A DNA stretch of 64,000 nucleotides. It comes from Mytilus trossulus. Its lineage: Eukaryota; Mollusca; Bivalvia; Mytilida; Mytilidae. Where the stretch lies: assembly GCF_036588685.1 (NCBI RefSeq), contig NC_086375.1:50600955-50664954 (forward strand), given 5' to 3'. A model generated the notes under the pieces. The model was not told the DNA's origin, searched no databases, and was given only the letters and a program-made list of their open reading frames with translations. This document shows positions 9,598 through 22,200 of the stretch, piece by piece (the first letter of the stretch is position 1; each line of letters starts with the position of its first letter). The translations under genes were made by a program, and so were the position numbers.

Positions 9598-11509
9598 GTA
9601 GGTAACATTTTCATTAAAGTTTAGATTTAAGTTTGAATGTTAATTTTAAATCCCGGATCATTCACAATTATTGCGTAAAAACAAATAAAATAAATAAATA
9701 CTTTTACTTTGAATAGAAATGTAATTCAAAGGCGAAATCTGAAGATTTGATTGGAGATTTTAATCCTCAGGAGAAGCATCTGTACACTAATATTCCAGAG
9801 AACGTCTTAGTAATCAACCAATACATACTGTACACCTTGTAGTAAGCTATTACAGTATACTATAGTATATTAATTTTATAACTCAGATCTATTTTATCTT
9901 TTTGTTTCAACACAGTTTTTCTACACAACAGTTATTTCCAAACGTTATTTTCTATACTTTATGTATATAAATGTATGATATAATTGGTATTATTTCAGGT
10001 CCTCCTCCTATGCAGCAGCAGCAGCAACAACAAACAACAGTAGTGATGGCTGGAGGTCCATCCCATACTGTTATACATCAGGCCAGGAAAGAAAAGTAGG
10101 CAATATATAACGGATAGTTCTTTTTTTTGGTGGATTTCCTTAAAGCTTTATATAAGAAAAGTACCGCTTTAGTTTAGTTATTAAATCAATTCTTACTTTC
10201 AAACCATTTCAGAAAATTTATTGTTTGATTATAAATAAAATAATTGATATTTCATATCCGGTTGACGTATTCACAAGAACTTAAGTTAACTTACGAAGTA
10301 ATAGAATTTTAATATTTCACAGCTCATAAATTCAGGACAAGAAAAAACAAGTATGCGATAATTATGTTATATAAGTTCTAGAACATTGTTCGATCTGAAT
10401 GATCATGAGGTATTAACACACTTTTGTAAGGGTTAAACAAGAAAACGTTATAAAACATTTAATTTAAAGCTTATTAAGATCAATTACGGAAAATTGGAAG
10501 ATATGGAGTGTCTTTTTTTTATAAATATAGACATCCGACACTGCGTTCTGTCCCTGAACGATGAGGTTGTGTATTTGGGTACTTAAAAATTTAATTGAAG
10601 AGTTTTCTATTATAATCAATAAATATCATTTCGATCATTGATTCCTGTATACTGCCAATACTAAAGTCAATGTATAGCAAATGTGAATTCATATACCGAA
10701 ACATTGTTTTTGCTTCTGTTGTAGATTTTCCGATCAAATCTGTCTGAACTGCGTTATAACATTATTTTTCCCATTTTGGATATTCATCTGGATAATAATG
10801 GTAAGAACATTTTTATTTAATAGAGTATAGGCGTACAAGGTAATTCATTGGTGGACTTTTAACACAGGCACTTGTCTCAGGAAAAAATTTCCTATATACT
10901 CTGAGACAAATTTCTGTGACCTTTAATAATTTTTTGTAGATAATTAGGTTTCCTGATCGCTATATTCTGTAAGCATAGTACAACAGCTAATAAAATTTGA
11001 AAGTAAAAAGTGAAGGTACATAATGTATGTATTTAGAAATGTTTGAATTAAAAATATATATATATGTAGTAATCCAACAATACAAATCCGGAAAAAATAA
11101 GCATCTGAGTAAACGATAACCTTACTTGTTCCGAATTTGCATTTTCGAATGCAACACTTGACAAGAGTTCGTAAATTTTCATATATCCAAACAAAAACAT
11201 TAAAGAGAGAAAAACAAAGAGTTTGTATGATAATTTTATTCATCACTGACAATTTTCAAAATATGAATATTGAAGTACATTAAAAGTAGTTTAATATTTG
11301 GCGCATTTTGCACATAATACTGCTTATATATATAGTGTGAAACTTATTTTTATGCAGGCAAGTCTCCGATTTAAAGAAAGTAAACGTGGGCTTTTTCTCT
11401 AATTGAATCACAAGAAATTTGATTAAGGAGTTTTAGTTAATTTTTGTTTCACATCGTTTTTAAAAATAGTTTAGTTTTTTTTTGTTTTTTTCAGTGTATT
11501 GTTGAGTGA
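9408..11509 (+). CDS. Pro/Gly/Tyr-rich protein with C-terminal membrane anchor (four exons)
   Basis: Exons 9408-9597, 9999-10095, 10725-10800 and 11495-11509 (TGA at 11507) join with phases 1, 2 and 0 and give about 126 residues plus an unseen start. The first exon encodes a repetitive region of P, G and Y (QPPPYGQPPG, then several GGYGPP units); the second a polyglutamine run and VVMAGGPSHTVIHQARKEK. The last two encode FSDQICLNCVITLFFPFWIF followed by IWIIMCIVE and stop, a single hydrophobic segment at the extreme C-terminus as in tail-anchored proteins. The overall design vaguely resembles brain protein I3 (BRI3) and other short proline-rich membrane proteins, but I do not assign a family. 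The N-terminal exon ends in phase 0 and was not located. If translation stopped at the TAG right after exon two (10097), the anchor would be lost. Confidence 0.65.
9999..10095 (+). CDS. P/G/Y-rich gene exon B (polyQ)
   Basis: After acceptor tatttcag; donor gtaggc at 10096. Encodes PPPM, seven glutamines, TTVVMAGG and a basic segment QARKEK. Confidence 0.65.
10725..10800 (+). CDS. P/G/Y-rich gene exon C (membrane segment)
   Basis: After acceptor tctgttgtag; donor gtaaga at 10801. Encodes DQICLNC and a strongly hydrophobic run rich in F, I and W. Confidence 0.65.
10872..10909. repeat. Short inverted repeat in an intron
   Basis: ttgtctcag (10872-10880) and ctgagacaa (10901-10909) are perfect complements with a 20-base loop. 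Confidence 0.6.
11495..11509 (+). CDS. P/G/Y-rich gene last exon (CIVE and stop)
   Basis: A long T tract ending tttttttcag precedes TGT ATT GTT GAG TGA. Only four codons are coding; the rest of the exon would be 3' UTR. Confidence 0.6.
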   Translation, partial: CIVE

Positions 11510-12894
11510 AGTAAACAAAGAAGAGGACCTGACACAACTTTCAATGTTTTATATATGACTGTATTTATTTTACTGTTGACAAATGTTTTATATAGTCAGT
11601 GACTATACTTTTAATTGCAATACTCCCCATAGCAAACGCTCATACTATGTCCAACACAGTAACATTTTATATCGTTTACATTTGAACATCATACACTCTC
11701 AGTCTGTAAGCCTTGCTCGAGAAAAATAAGCTAGCTTGGCTATATAAATATCTTCATCATCAACGAGGTAGTACGGTAAAATCTATATATCCTTTAAAAC
11801 TAAAGTTGCATATTTTAATCTTTATCAAGCATAAATTATTTTTTATGTTTCAAATATAAATATCCTATACACATTTGTTTTAGATTTTTTCCTACCCTTT
11901 GGGTTTTTAAGACCCCCCTTACTTAGACTTTATATCACTGGGTGTGTATTTTCATAGCAACACCGAGGGTGCAACATTAGGAACAGAATCTGTTTACTCT
12001 TTCGGACAAGCTGAGATACCCCAGGTTTTTTGTGAAACTCGTGTTGCTCTGTATTGACATTTGACATCCTGTTGTTAGTTTTTTGGTCTTTTTCTTTTGC
12101 AATGGCATTGACGTTGTCAGTTTATTTTTATGCCCCAATTATCGGCATTCTGGTCTGTACGTCCGTCCGTTCGTTCGTCCGTCTATCCCGCTTCAGGTTA
12201 TAGTTTTTGGTCGAGGTGGTTTTGGATTAAATTTGATTTCAATCAACTTGAAACTTAGTGCACATGTTCCCTATGATATGAGCTTTCTAATTTTAATGCA
12301 AAATAAGAGATTTCCCCCTATTTTCACGGTCCATTGAACATATAAAATGATAGTGCAGATTTAGGCATCCGTGTACTAGGGACACATTCTTGTCGAATTA
12401 TAAGTTTGAATATCCCTTCGGTAACCCTGTTGTTTGGGACAAGGTTTTTGGTAATTTAGTTTTCTAGTAATCAACTTGCCCTCTTTCTAATACTCGTTCA
12501 TTTGAAATCCAAAAGAATCACAATAGAAAAAAAACAATAACATTACCGTACAGTTATAATCCCTGATGTCAGTAATGGTCCTAAATACTGCCGATCCTGA
12601 TGTCTTTTATTTACTATCATTACACTTAATCCGTTGAACGGATACTGATTGACATTTAAGTCTTGGAAAACATTTTTTATTTATTAGCTGTAATTGGTTT
12701 TATGCTAGGTTTTAGAATCTGTGAAATGCTTACATCAACGTTGTAGTATCTGGTGGCTATTTGTCTCATTGAATATCAAAACATGTTTTTATGTTGACAG
12801 GTTTATATACATTTCAAAACATTTACAATTTCACACTTTTTCACACACAAAAAAACATCGTCTCATCACTAATATAAATATACATGTACTGCGT
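11510..12894. other. Convergent intergenic region
   Basis: Separates the ends of the plus-strand P/G/Y-rich gene and the minus-strand IgSF-1 gene. It contains a dispersed repeat (12110-12400) and, at 12676-12685, AATAAATAAA on the minus strand, about 210 bases beyond the IgSF-1 stop and a fair polyadenylation signal for it. Confidence 0.6.
12110..12400 (+). repeat. Dispersed bivalve repeat fragment
   Basis: Contains ctggtctgtacgtccgtccg, cgcttcaggttatagttttt and acatgttccctatgatatga. I recognise this order of phrases from a very common mussel repeat. It is decayed, with no long coding frame. Confidence 0.55.
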
Positions 12895-13204
12895 TTACTC
12901 TAATATATCTTCACACGTACTATAAACTTGTAGGTCTCTTCTTGACAAACTTATTTCTTCATACGTATGTGGTGGATCTAATTCTAAATATTGCCTTTCT
13001 ATGCTCGAGTCACTGCCACTTTTACTGCTATCGTGGTCTAATTCTAAATATTGCCTTTCTATGCTTGAGTCACTGCCACTTTTACTGCTATCGTGTTCTG
13101 GTGTTAAATAGTCTTCTGTCTCTACTTCGAAGGGAATGAATTGGATTTCCTCATATTCTGGATTTTCAATGTTTCGCTGAGGTAAGTCTGATACATCAGA
13201 AGAC
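12895..13204 (-). CDS. IgSF-1 exon 10: cytoplasmic tail with tyrosine motifs
   Basis: Encodes 102 residues and TAA at 12897-12895. Motifs in order: NPEYEEI, TEDYLTP, RQYLEL, RQYLEL, HTYEEI, QVYSTC. Two YEEI are ideal Src-family SH2 ligands by known preference. No motif strictly meets the ITIM rule, and the final YLEL-YEEI pair is one residue short of ITAM spacing. Confidence 0.85.
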
Positions 13205-16200
13205 CTGTATGCAATTGATATCAGTTTATAAAGTTGCTATTTAGCAACACTATTAATGTATATAAAAAAAAAACTGTTAACATTAGAGCTTTTTAGAAGT
13301 GAAAACTGCAATTCAAACATATTTGGATGATTCAATAATAAAAAAAAACAAGAATCCGACACCGGTGTCAACTTAATGTTCATTTCTTAAACTGGACTCT
13401 AATAAAACATCAATTCAATTTGCAAAACCAAAATGACGAATGTTTTTTGTTTCCTCTCATCGAAATCCATAGCTAAATGAGGCTTTTAAAAAAACACTTG
13501 CTATTGTTGATTTTTAGGCATAACTGTATTGGTACGTATGATTAAAATTGAAACTAAAAATCCTATCGAACTTGAAAAGTAAGATACACAAGATAATGTA
13601 CATTATAGATTTACTACTTGATTTCTACAAAGAAAGTATTAGCAGATTTGTCTTATTATAATTTTAAGTCTTTTCTATTACTTTTCACGTTCTTGATAAT
13701 TTAATGCTACCAATGGCACCACTGGTTGTTGATCTTCGAATAAAGAAAAACCATATATGTTGGCGCTAATTTATAAAGTGTTATATCTACATATGAAAGA
13801 ATTATATAGTAATAACGGGCAATTTGAGAATCTTATGATAGCAGGGTATATTAACTTCCATACCATTTTAAGATAATGTTGTGGCTCACCTGCTTCTGAA
13901 ATATAGTCCATAAACAGAAAAAGTGCAAAATCAAAACTCTGCTTTTGGCTGTATTAAATTTACCATGAAATAATATACATCATATATCATTAAAAAGATG
14001 TTGTATGATTGCCAATAAGACAATTCTCCAAACAAAAAAGGCAATATCAATGATACAAAAATTAAAAACACTAGAAATTGTCAAAATAGATAAATAACCC
14101 CAGTGTCAAATACTCAAATTGGATAAACTCATACGTTGTAATTATGATATATTTTGTCAGCTAAATATTGATATAACTGATAACGATCAAAATAAAACAA
14201 AACAAACCAACGATGCTTAAATAAATTTTCTGATTTACTTATGTGCAAATTTTCAAACGTGGAAAATATTTGAATGCCTTCGCTTTCTACCCATCAGTCG
14301 TAGTGCCAAGTTTCTACTTATTGGAGGAACACGTAAATAATAAGTTTTTCAAAATATCATCATGAGTTTTTTTATCTTAATAATTATTATAATCCTTTTT
14401 TTGTTTTACTGTTCAAATTAAACCACATAAGACGGATTTCTGAGATTTTGTTTTTGTGCACATGTTTCCACACTTTTAACCGAGTTAACTTGATTTATTT
14501 GGAAGTTCCTGGCCGGCGGAATCGCCCATCAATCCAAATAAAATATAGTTTTCTGGTTTCGTTATATATATGAGCACGATATATTTGGAAAACTTTTTTA
14601 ATCAGATTGGATCGTCGATGACAGAGATTTTGTCAATATTTGTTATTCAACTTGAAATATAGCGTTTTATCATCACATCATTTATTTTTGTCCATATCTA
14701 TAAAGTTTATATATTAGTTGAAGTGGTCTACTATGATCTTAATATAAATTTGTAAGGATTGTTTTATGTATATATGCTTATGCTAATGAGTGTATTCGTG
14801 TATATTGTTTTGATAATTGTTTAAAAAACCGGTGTCCTTCAAGCTGTCAAGGTTAAGATGAATGTATTGATTGTTGATTTTATCCTAAATATTTAGGTGA
14901 CAGAAGGTAATACTATGTGTTTTATGTTAAAAATGTATTGATATAGATGCCTTATTTTTCGAAAATAAGACCACTTCATCTAATATATAAACTCTATTAA
15001 TATGGACAAAAAGAGATATAACTAATTACAAGACAAATATACCAATTGTTGAGTGTGGGTTATAACTGTATACAAATGGCTTTGTGCCAGAAATCTACTA
15101 ACACTTATGCAGATCATATACTAATGTGTGGGATGTCCCGTAAACAGACCGATAAAAGGTTGCCAAAATTTTTGAAGAAGCCCTAACAAAAAGGGATAAA
15201 CATTTAACTGTTAATCTACAAACATACGTTGTATATTTGTAATTTAATATAATAGTGTAAAAACAATATATGTTACCTGTTCTCTTGTGGACCTGATTAA
15301 TTCGAATTTGGTTTTTTATGAAGACTGTCATCACAATAAAAAGAATAACGAGAACAACACCGCAAATCATAATGTAAATCTGGTCATTGGTCAGCATTCC
15401 TTGAATTAAAAAGAGAATAAGGTGATATCATGTCCTCCGGAAAAGTAAACAGATTCGTCATCACATGTTTACATCCGTGGTTTAATAGCTCCATACATAG
15501 TATTTTTACGTGAAAATTATAATTAACAAATTCTGATTTCAATAGCAAAATGTTCAATAACAAAAATACCTAAAACTAAACTCAGAGGAAATTAAAAACG
15601 CAAATTCCCTAATCAAATGTCAAAATCAAATGCTCAAAAACATTAAACGGAATTTAAATTTTCAGAAATAAAAAAAATATTAGTAATATAAAGAAACAAA
15701 TAAATGATATAAACCAAAACTATTTACAAGAGTTTAAAAAAAAACCTTCCAAATAAAACGATACAAAAGAATTAATAAAACCAACCTAAAATTCAGCATT
15801 AAATACTCATGTTATGAAAGGAAATACATATTATGATGCAAACAGACAACTTGTACATTGTAGAAGAAATCAATCGAGTGAGTATCTAATCATACTACAT
15901 TGTATATACCAGTTAATGTGTGTGTAGGTTCGTCTGTATATCCAGCAGGTTTTAATGAACTTGTGTTTCTCTTTGATAAGGTTGACGTCTGAATTATTTT
16001 TGTGATGGTGTTACCGTCTTTAATTAAACCTACTAACAGACGTTTGTCTATTAGAACATCCATATATCCGTACTCATTTGTAACTACACAACTAAACTGA
16101 CTATCATATAATATTGGTTCTTCTAGTAAAAGATTGCTGGAAAATCCATCAAATTGCACTTCTGTTTCAGATATTTTAAGAGCAATGCTTGTCCTCATTA

Positions 16201-19200
16201 AGGAACTTCTATTAAGATGGAGGCGTTTGTCGTTTTCAAGCCAAATTATGGAAATGGGTTTTGGCACTGAATAAAACTTAACACTCAGCAATAAACTGTC
16301 GTCTCTCTGAAGGTCTACATTCTGAGATGAAAGAATAGGAGATCCTGAAGCAAAGAATAACAGAAATCTATTACAAACAGTGAGGGCATTCAATATTCTT
16401 GAAGATTAGTTTATATACTTTTTAAAATAAAACCCATACCTTATAATTGAACCATGATTGCAGATAATATCATTTATAGTATATTGGGGAAACTTATTTC
16501 CATAGATTGGTGATTTCTTAGTAATGTGAACTTCAGATAATATTATTAAAAATTTCAGAGATATACATTTTTACATTCAAGACACCATTGTCACTTTTTA
16601 AATTAGTGCGTCGACATTGTTAACTTTTTATCAATGTATTGGAATTATCTTAATTGTTTAATGTTCGAACTGACTTTGATATATCAGCTTCATATTTGGA
16701 ACATTGACTTTGTAAAAATAAAAAAAATCGTTAATTGTTTGTTTAAATTTAACCCATTTGATTCAATAACATGTATTGCCAGCTGGACCGTATGCGTATA
16801 CTCATACGGTCCGACCGTACGCGTATGGTCGGACCGTACAAGTATACGTATACGGTCCGGACTGTACGCGTACGGTCCAAATACTCATATGGTCTGGAAC
16901 ATATGCATATTCAAACTTTACACAACCAACTGACAAAAATTAATACTGACTGAACTTCTGATATTCTGATATACAGTTTCCATAATGAATGCTTTAATTA
17001 AATTCCATTATATAATCAATGTTTTTTTTATGTATGCAGGGACATCTTAATTCTCTATTTGACAAACTGTTAGAAACAACTTTATAAAAATTATTATTCT
17101 ACAAAACAACCATACCAGCTTTTTATATAAGAAGTATACACACATTTTGGATAACATCGTTGATTTTGTTTAGATATACAAGTATACAATGTACGTGAAC
17201 GTACATGTTTTCTAACTACAACAGTTAAAAAAACATTTGTACATCCCTTTAAATAGAAAAAAAGTATACAAAAAACAAGAACTCCAATCCAAAGTGTAAA
17301 AGGGGAAATCCATAAAAAACTGAGACAAAAAATGCTATCATTAAAATTATAGACGAAATGAAAATGAACTGCCATTTTCTGGACTTGGCACAATGGCATT
17401 TGTCACAGAAAATAGTGGATTATACTTGTTGCTAACTAAACCTCGCATATTTGTGACACTTGGTTGTAAGTCCGTCATTTTGACAGATTTTGGTGAGCAA
17501 CCGAAACAGACATAATAGGTCAATGTGAGAGTAAATGAGATTCATCAGCAAAAACTGTGTATACATACACCACATACAAAATATACAACAATCCAAACAC
17601 ATATGCATACAAAAAAATCTAACAAAGACCCAAACAAAAAAATGTGTTAAAGAAGGAAGTATAAACGTTGACAAAGAATGTGACGTTAATTAACAAAACG
17701 TTTTTGTAGTTGATAGGTGGTTAACAAAAATGTCAATAAAAAAAAGTCCTACAATTTTTTTACCATAAACTCCAACTGTTGCTGGGTATGTTGAGGAATA
17801 GATTTTAATTCCTGAACTCCAGGTACAGGTATAGTCCCCAATGTCTTGAAAATCACAGAAGTTTATTGTCAACGTTGATTTGTTTCCCAGTGTTATTCCA
17901 GTTCGTTCTTCTAGTTTGTTGCCTTTAATCGAATGTAGCCACATACTTGTCCAATTGGAAGAAGCATTAAGATTTAAAAAGCACTGCAGTTCTATCGTAG
18001 ACGAAACATTACAGTTGATATTTAATGGACGGATGCTGACAATCAGAGCTAAAATAATATCATTAGATGTGGTGTTGATAATAATAAAGGCAAAAGTATT
18101 ATTTTGACAAATGCATGAAAACTTTTAAAATTTCTATTTTTTTATCTTGCAAAGCCATTTCTTTTCACGAAAGACCGAAGAAAGGAATTGATTAAAAGAT
18201 GTTTTCTTTGATTTACAAAAACCTTTAAATATCAAACACTGAAAGATCTACAGAACAAAACGCAATTCTCTGTAATGCCAAACTAGAATTATTATATCAT
18301 TCTTACCTGATATAAGTAATCTTTTGATGTTAACCCAGTCTATGCATGGAAATCAATTATTATAGATAAAAAAAAGAAACTCGACTTACAGACAAGGTTT
18401 ATTTTGATATCCAAACTACCATATGGATTTCTTGCTCTAATCTCATACATCCCAAACTGACTTTCCTTTTGGAGCATAACTGTTGATGAAATTGCAAAAA
18501 CATCTGGTCTGATTTCGGTAACTTTTATGCTGGCAAGCTTTCCACCATTATTTCTTGTCCAAGCGCATTTAGGTCTAGGAAAGCTTTGAATCATTATCTC
18601 TACAGGAGTAGGATGATTGATAACGGCTTCAAAAGATTGAGGGTGGCTTTCAAAATCTTGTAGATAAGGTTTATCTGTAAGTGTTTAAAAAGAGATACAT
18701 TCTAACTTTGATGGACAATCTATATGGGAGATAATTTACACACAAGAGGTATTATAAGTAGGTAATATTTGCTAATCATGTCAAACAAATTTATTTTTTA
18801 TTTGTAAATAAGGCTATCAAGGCAATTAAAACATGAAAATATAAGAAAAAGAACAAATTAATGATCCAAAAGAAACACAAAAACAGACGTGAAAGGACAG
18901 ATTATCCTCGTACCTTTGATAACTATTTTACCATATCAAAAGGTAAAAGAAAAAAAAAATATCCACAAAAAATTCTACACAAAAAAAACCTATCAAATGA
19001 GTTCAATGAACACAAGCAAAAATAGTAAACTCTTGTTATCTTGCATGGTACAAATGTAGTTGTCTCTTGCTTCTTATTTGATACGAGTATCTGATAAAAA
19101 AGAATCGTAGCTTTATATTCGGCTTTTGATGAATTTCAATATCAGACAAAGCGTGACCAAAGACATGATATTTCATTAAGACCACATATTTTCACAAGTC

Positions 19201-22200
19201 GTCTTGCTACAATAATCCCTTCGTCAGACACCTGTATCTTATATCTGAATATTTAAAAAAAAACCAAATAAACATATTTTTTTATTTTCCTTTAACAGAA
19301 CATATTAGAGGGCATGCACCAAACATTCAAAATGGCTTTACATATGACCATTTGTTTATGACTATAACAATGTTCGATCTTAGAAAAGAGTCATTTAACA
19401 CTTCAATTAGTCGAGAGTTTTTGTTAGAGTGTATTGGCATATTTTGTGACTCTAAGATAAAGATCAGCAATAAAACCAACGTACTTTAACATGAGTAACT
19501 TGGCGGATGCCATTATATGCTTGGAAAACTAGGTAATCATCGGAACCCTGATTTACAAAAAACGTTGCCCTTATGATATCTCTCACACTTTTTGACGAGT
19601 TTTTGTCATGCGTCAATTTCAGCTTCTTGCTTAAGACACGGATGCGTTCTATGTACGACTTTAGGGTCTTCATTCAGAAACAAAGAGTTGAAAGTTTTGA
19701 AATAATATAAAAAAGAAGATGTGGTATGATTGCCAATGAGACAATTATCCACTATCCACAAAAGCCCAAAATGACACAAATATTAACAATTATAGGTCAC
19801 CGTACGGCCTTCAACAATGAGCACAGCCCATACCGCATATAGTCAGCTATAAAAGGCCCCGATAAGACAATGTAAAACAATTCAAAGGAGAAAACTAACA
19901 GCCTTATTTATTTAAAAAAATGAAGTTTTTTTTTTAATTGATATGGGATATTGCCTTATAATGAAAACTAGTTCAATGTAAATACAGGACTTTATATGTG
20001 CTATGAGATCAGATGAGACAACTCTCCATACATGTCACAATGTGTACAAAGTAAATTTAATATTTCAAAGTACAGATAGGTTTTCAGGAAGTTATCTTCT
20101 AATTATTTCTATCGATTGTAAAGATTAAGTCTTTAGTTACTGTACCTAAACATTACATTTGCAAACAAACGCATGGAAAATAATTTTCTAAATAATGTTA
20201 ATAGGAGAAAAGGTACAAAGCCATTCTGCCTTAAAACGAATCTGTTGAAATTTTGTAACTATGCCAAGTTTATAATATAGATTATTTGTATCTTTTGTAT
20301 ACAACCTATTTCCATCAAACTTGAATATATCTTACATCTCACTGTGATGTTAATGTTTGCTTGGCCGGCTCCAACTCGATTAGTTGCTCGGCAACTGTAT
20401 TCTCCAAATTGATTCCTGTTTAACTTTTCGATATATAGTGCATCACTGTCCTCCTCTTGAAGTATATTTCCTTCAAATAACCATTGTATGTTTACAGGGT
20501 ATGTGTTTGTTTTAGTAACACAAAATAAAGTAAGCCTCGACTGTTCCTCTAACACCGACGAAGGTTCGGCTCTCATATGTACCAGAGGCAACACTGACAT
20601 CAAGAGAAAAAAAAACAATTGTATTGATAGATATGTAATGCTTGCAAGGCAAAAATCTTTATAAAAATAGATGCACCATAATTCTAGTCTATAATCTACA
20701 TGCATACGTGAATACCACTCAACAAAAGCTGCTGACATTTGGACAACATATTAGATTTAAAAAAGGGGGTCTAGTATGACAAAAGCTTTTTACACAAGTA
20801 ATTAGTACTTGTTCATCTATATTTACAAAAAAAAATTCTTATTTTGTAAGACTTTGAATTTCGCACATTTGTAGTGACGTTCTTCTAAACCCCTGCCTAA
20901 TAAGGGAACATTGGTAGCGGGATAATTTTACCTTCCCAATGATCAATTTCTCATTTCTCAGCAGTAACAGACCATATGTTTCGTCTTATGGTGTTGACAT
21001 ATCTCAAATATGGACATACACATTTTTATTATATTATGTCATTATTTGTTATAATATGACATTATTTGCAATACGAAAATACAAATACTGAATACGTACA
21101 GCTCAAATAAATTGTTGTATTCATCTCAAGCTGATCATAACTATTATCTGCTATACAAGTTAGAGTTGTCATGTGATCGGACCGGCTGCTGTTTATCACC
21201 ATATATATGAAAGTTGTATTGTGGCATGTCTCAATTTTTAATACTCTATATTCATCTTGCACCAAGGCTAATTCCCCTGGTGGATTACCACACTCAACTT
21301 CACATTCCACTTCAATTTTGGAGCCTTCGTTTGCATAAATATAATTGGAAAAATTCGACGTGGTTATCTGCATGTTAGTAGGTGAAACTAAAAATATTTC
21401 AAAATAATACATTGGAATGAATATTACAAAAGTCTATAAACCTTACACAATATAATGTGAAACAAAGATAGACGATAGCAATACACAATTTGATTTGTTC
21501 CTTTAATGCCTAGGTTCTTATTGATATGTCCGATACAGTTTCTTGATATGAACAACCAAAACTTTAAAAATTAAGTTACGAAAAACTACAAAAACAGAAA
21601 CATATAAACATTATTTTCTTTTATGGAAACGTTTTGACTAAACTAATAATGCTTTTTTTCACTACATAACCTGGTCGGATACACACATAAACCGAGCCAA
21701 TATGCCGTCAATCTTTAATTTAAACGTACCCCTTAATGCTGCATAGAAGTCTTTACCAACACTTGATCCATTGATGACAGTATCACATCGAAATATACCG
21801 ATGCAGTCTTTTGAACAGTTTATAATTCGAAGACTGTATTGTCCTTTAACAGAATCCTCAATAACATTGAATTGATGTTTTTCATAAATGTTTTTATTGG
21901 CAATACTATTTATACTGTAAATGATAAGGTCTGGTGGACCTCTCCAAATTACTGGTTCCGAGCCTGACTTGAAAGGACAGTTGAAAGTTAAATCTGTCCC
22001 AAATCTTATATATTTAACGTCTTCCCTTGTCTCTGTGCAAAATATAAACAAAACAAGAAAAATAAAATGATGTTCCATTTGCATCTTTATTACGTTATAT
22101 TTCAAACACTGAAATTTTAATAACAGGAGAAAGACACAGGATTAAAAAAGATGAAGCTAAAATTCCACCAAGAAAAGACATGTAATAAAGGACCTTTTAT

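Noticed and set aside
9402-9614. Minus-strand and shifted frames opposite the P/G/Y-rich exon
   Set aside because: The repeated codons make every frame open. Only the frame giving G, Y and P agrees with the splice phases.
21662-22105. A second signal peptide (MEHHFIFLVLFIFC) directly before Ig domain 1
   Set aside because: It looks like a leader, but the acceptor TTTGCACAG lies inside it and the exon at 22781-22859 supplies a better leader in phase. An alternative promoter is possible but unsupported.
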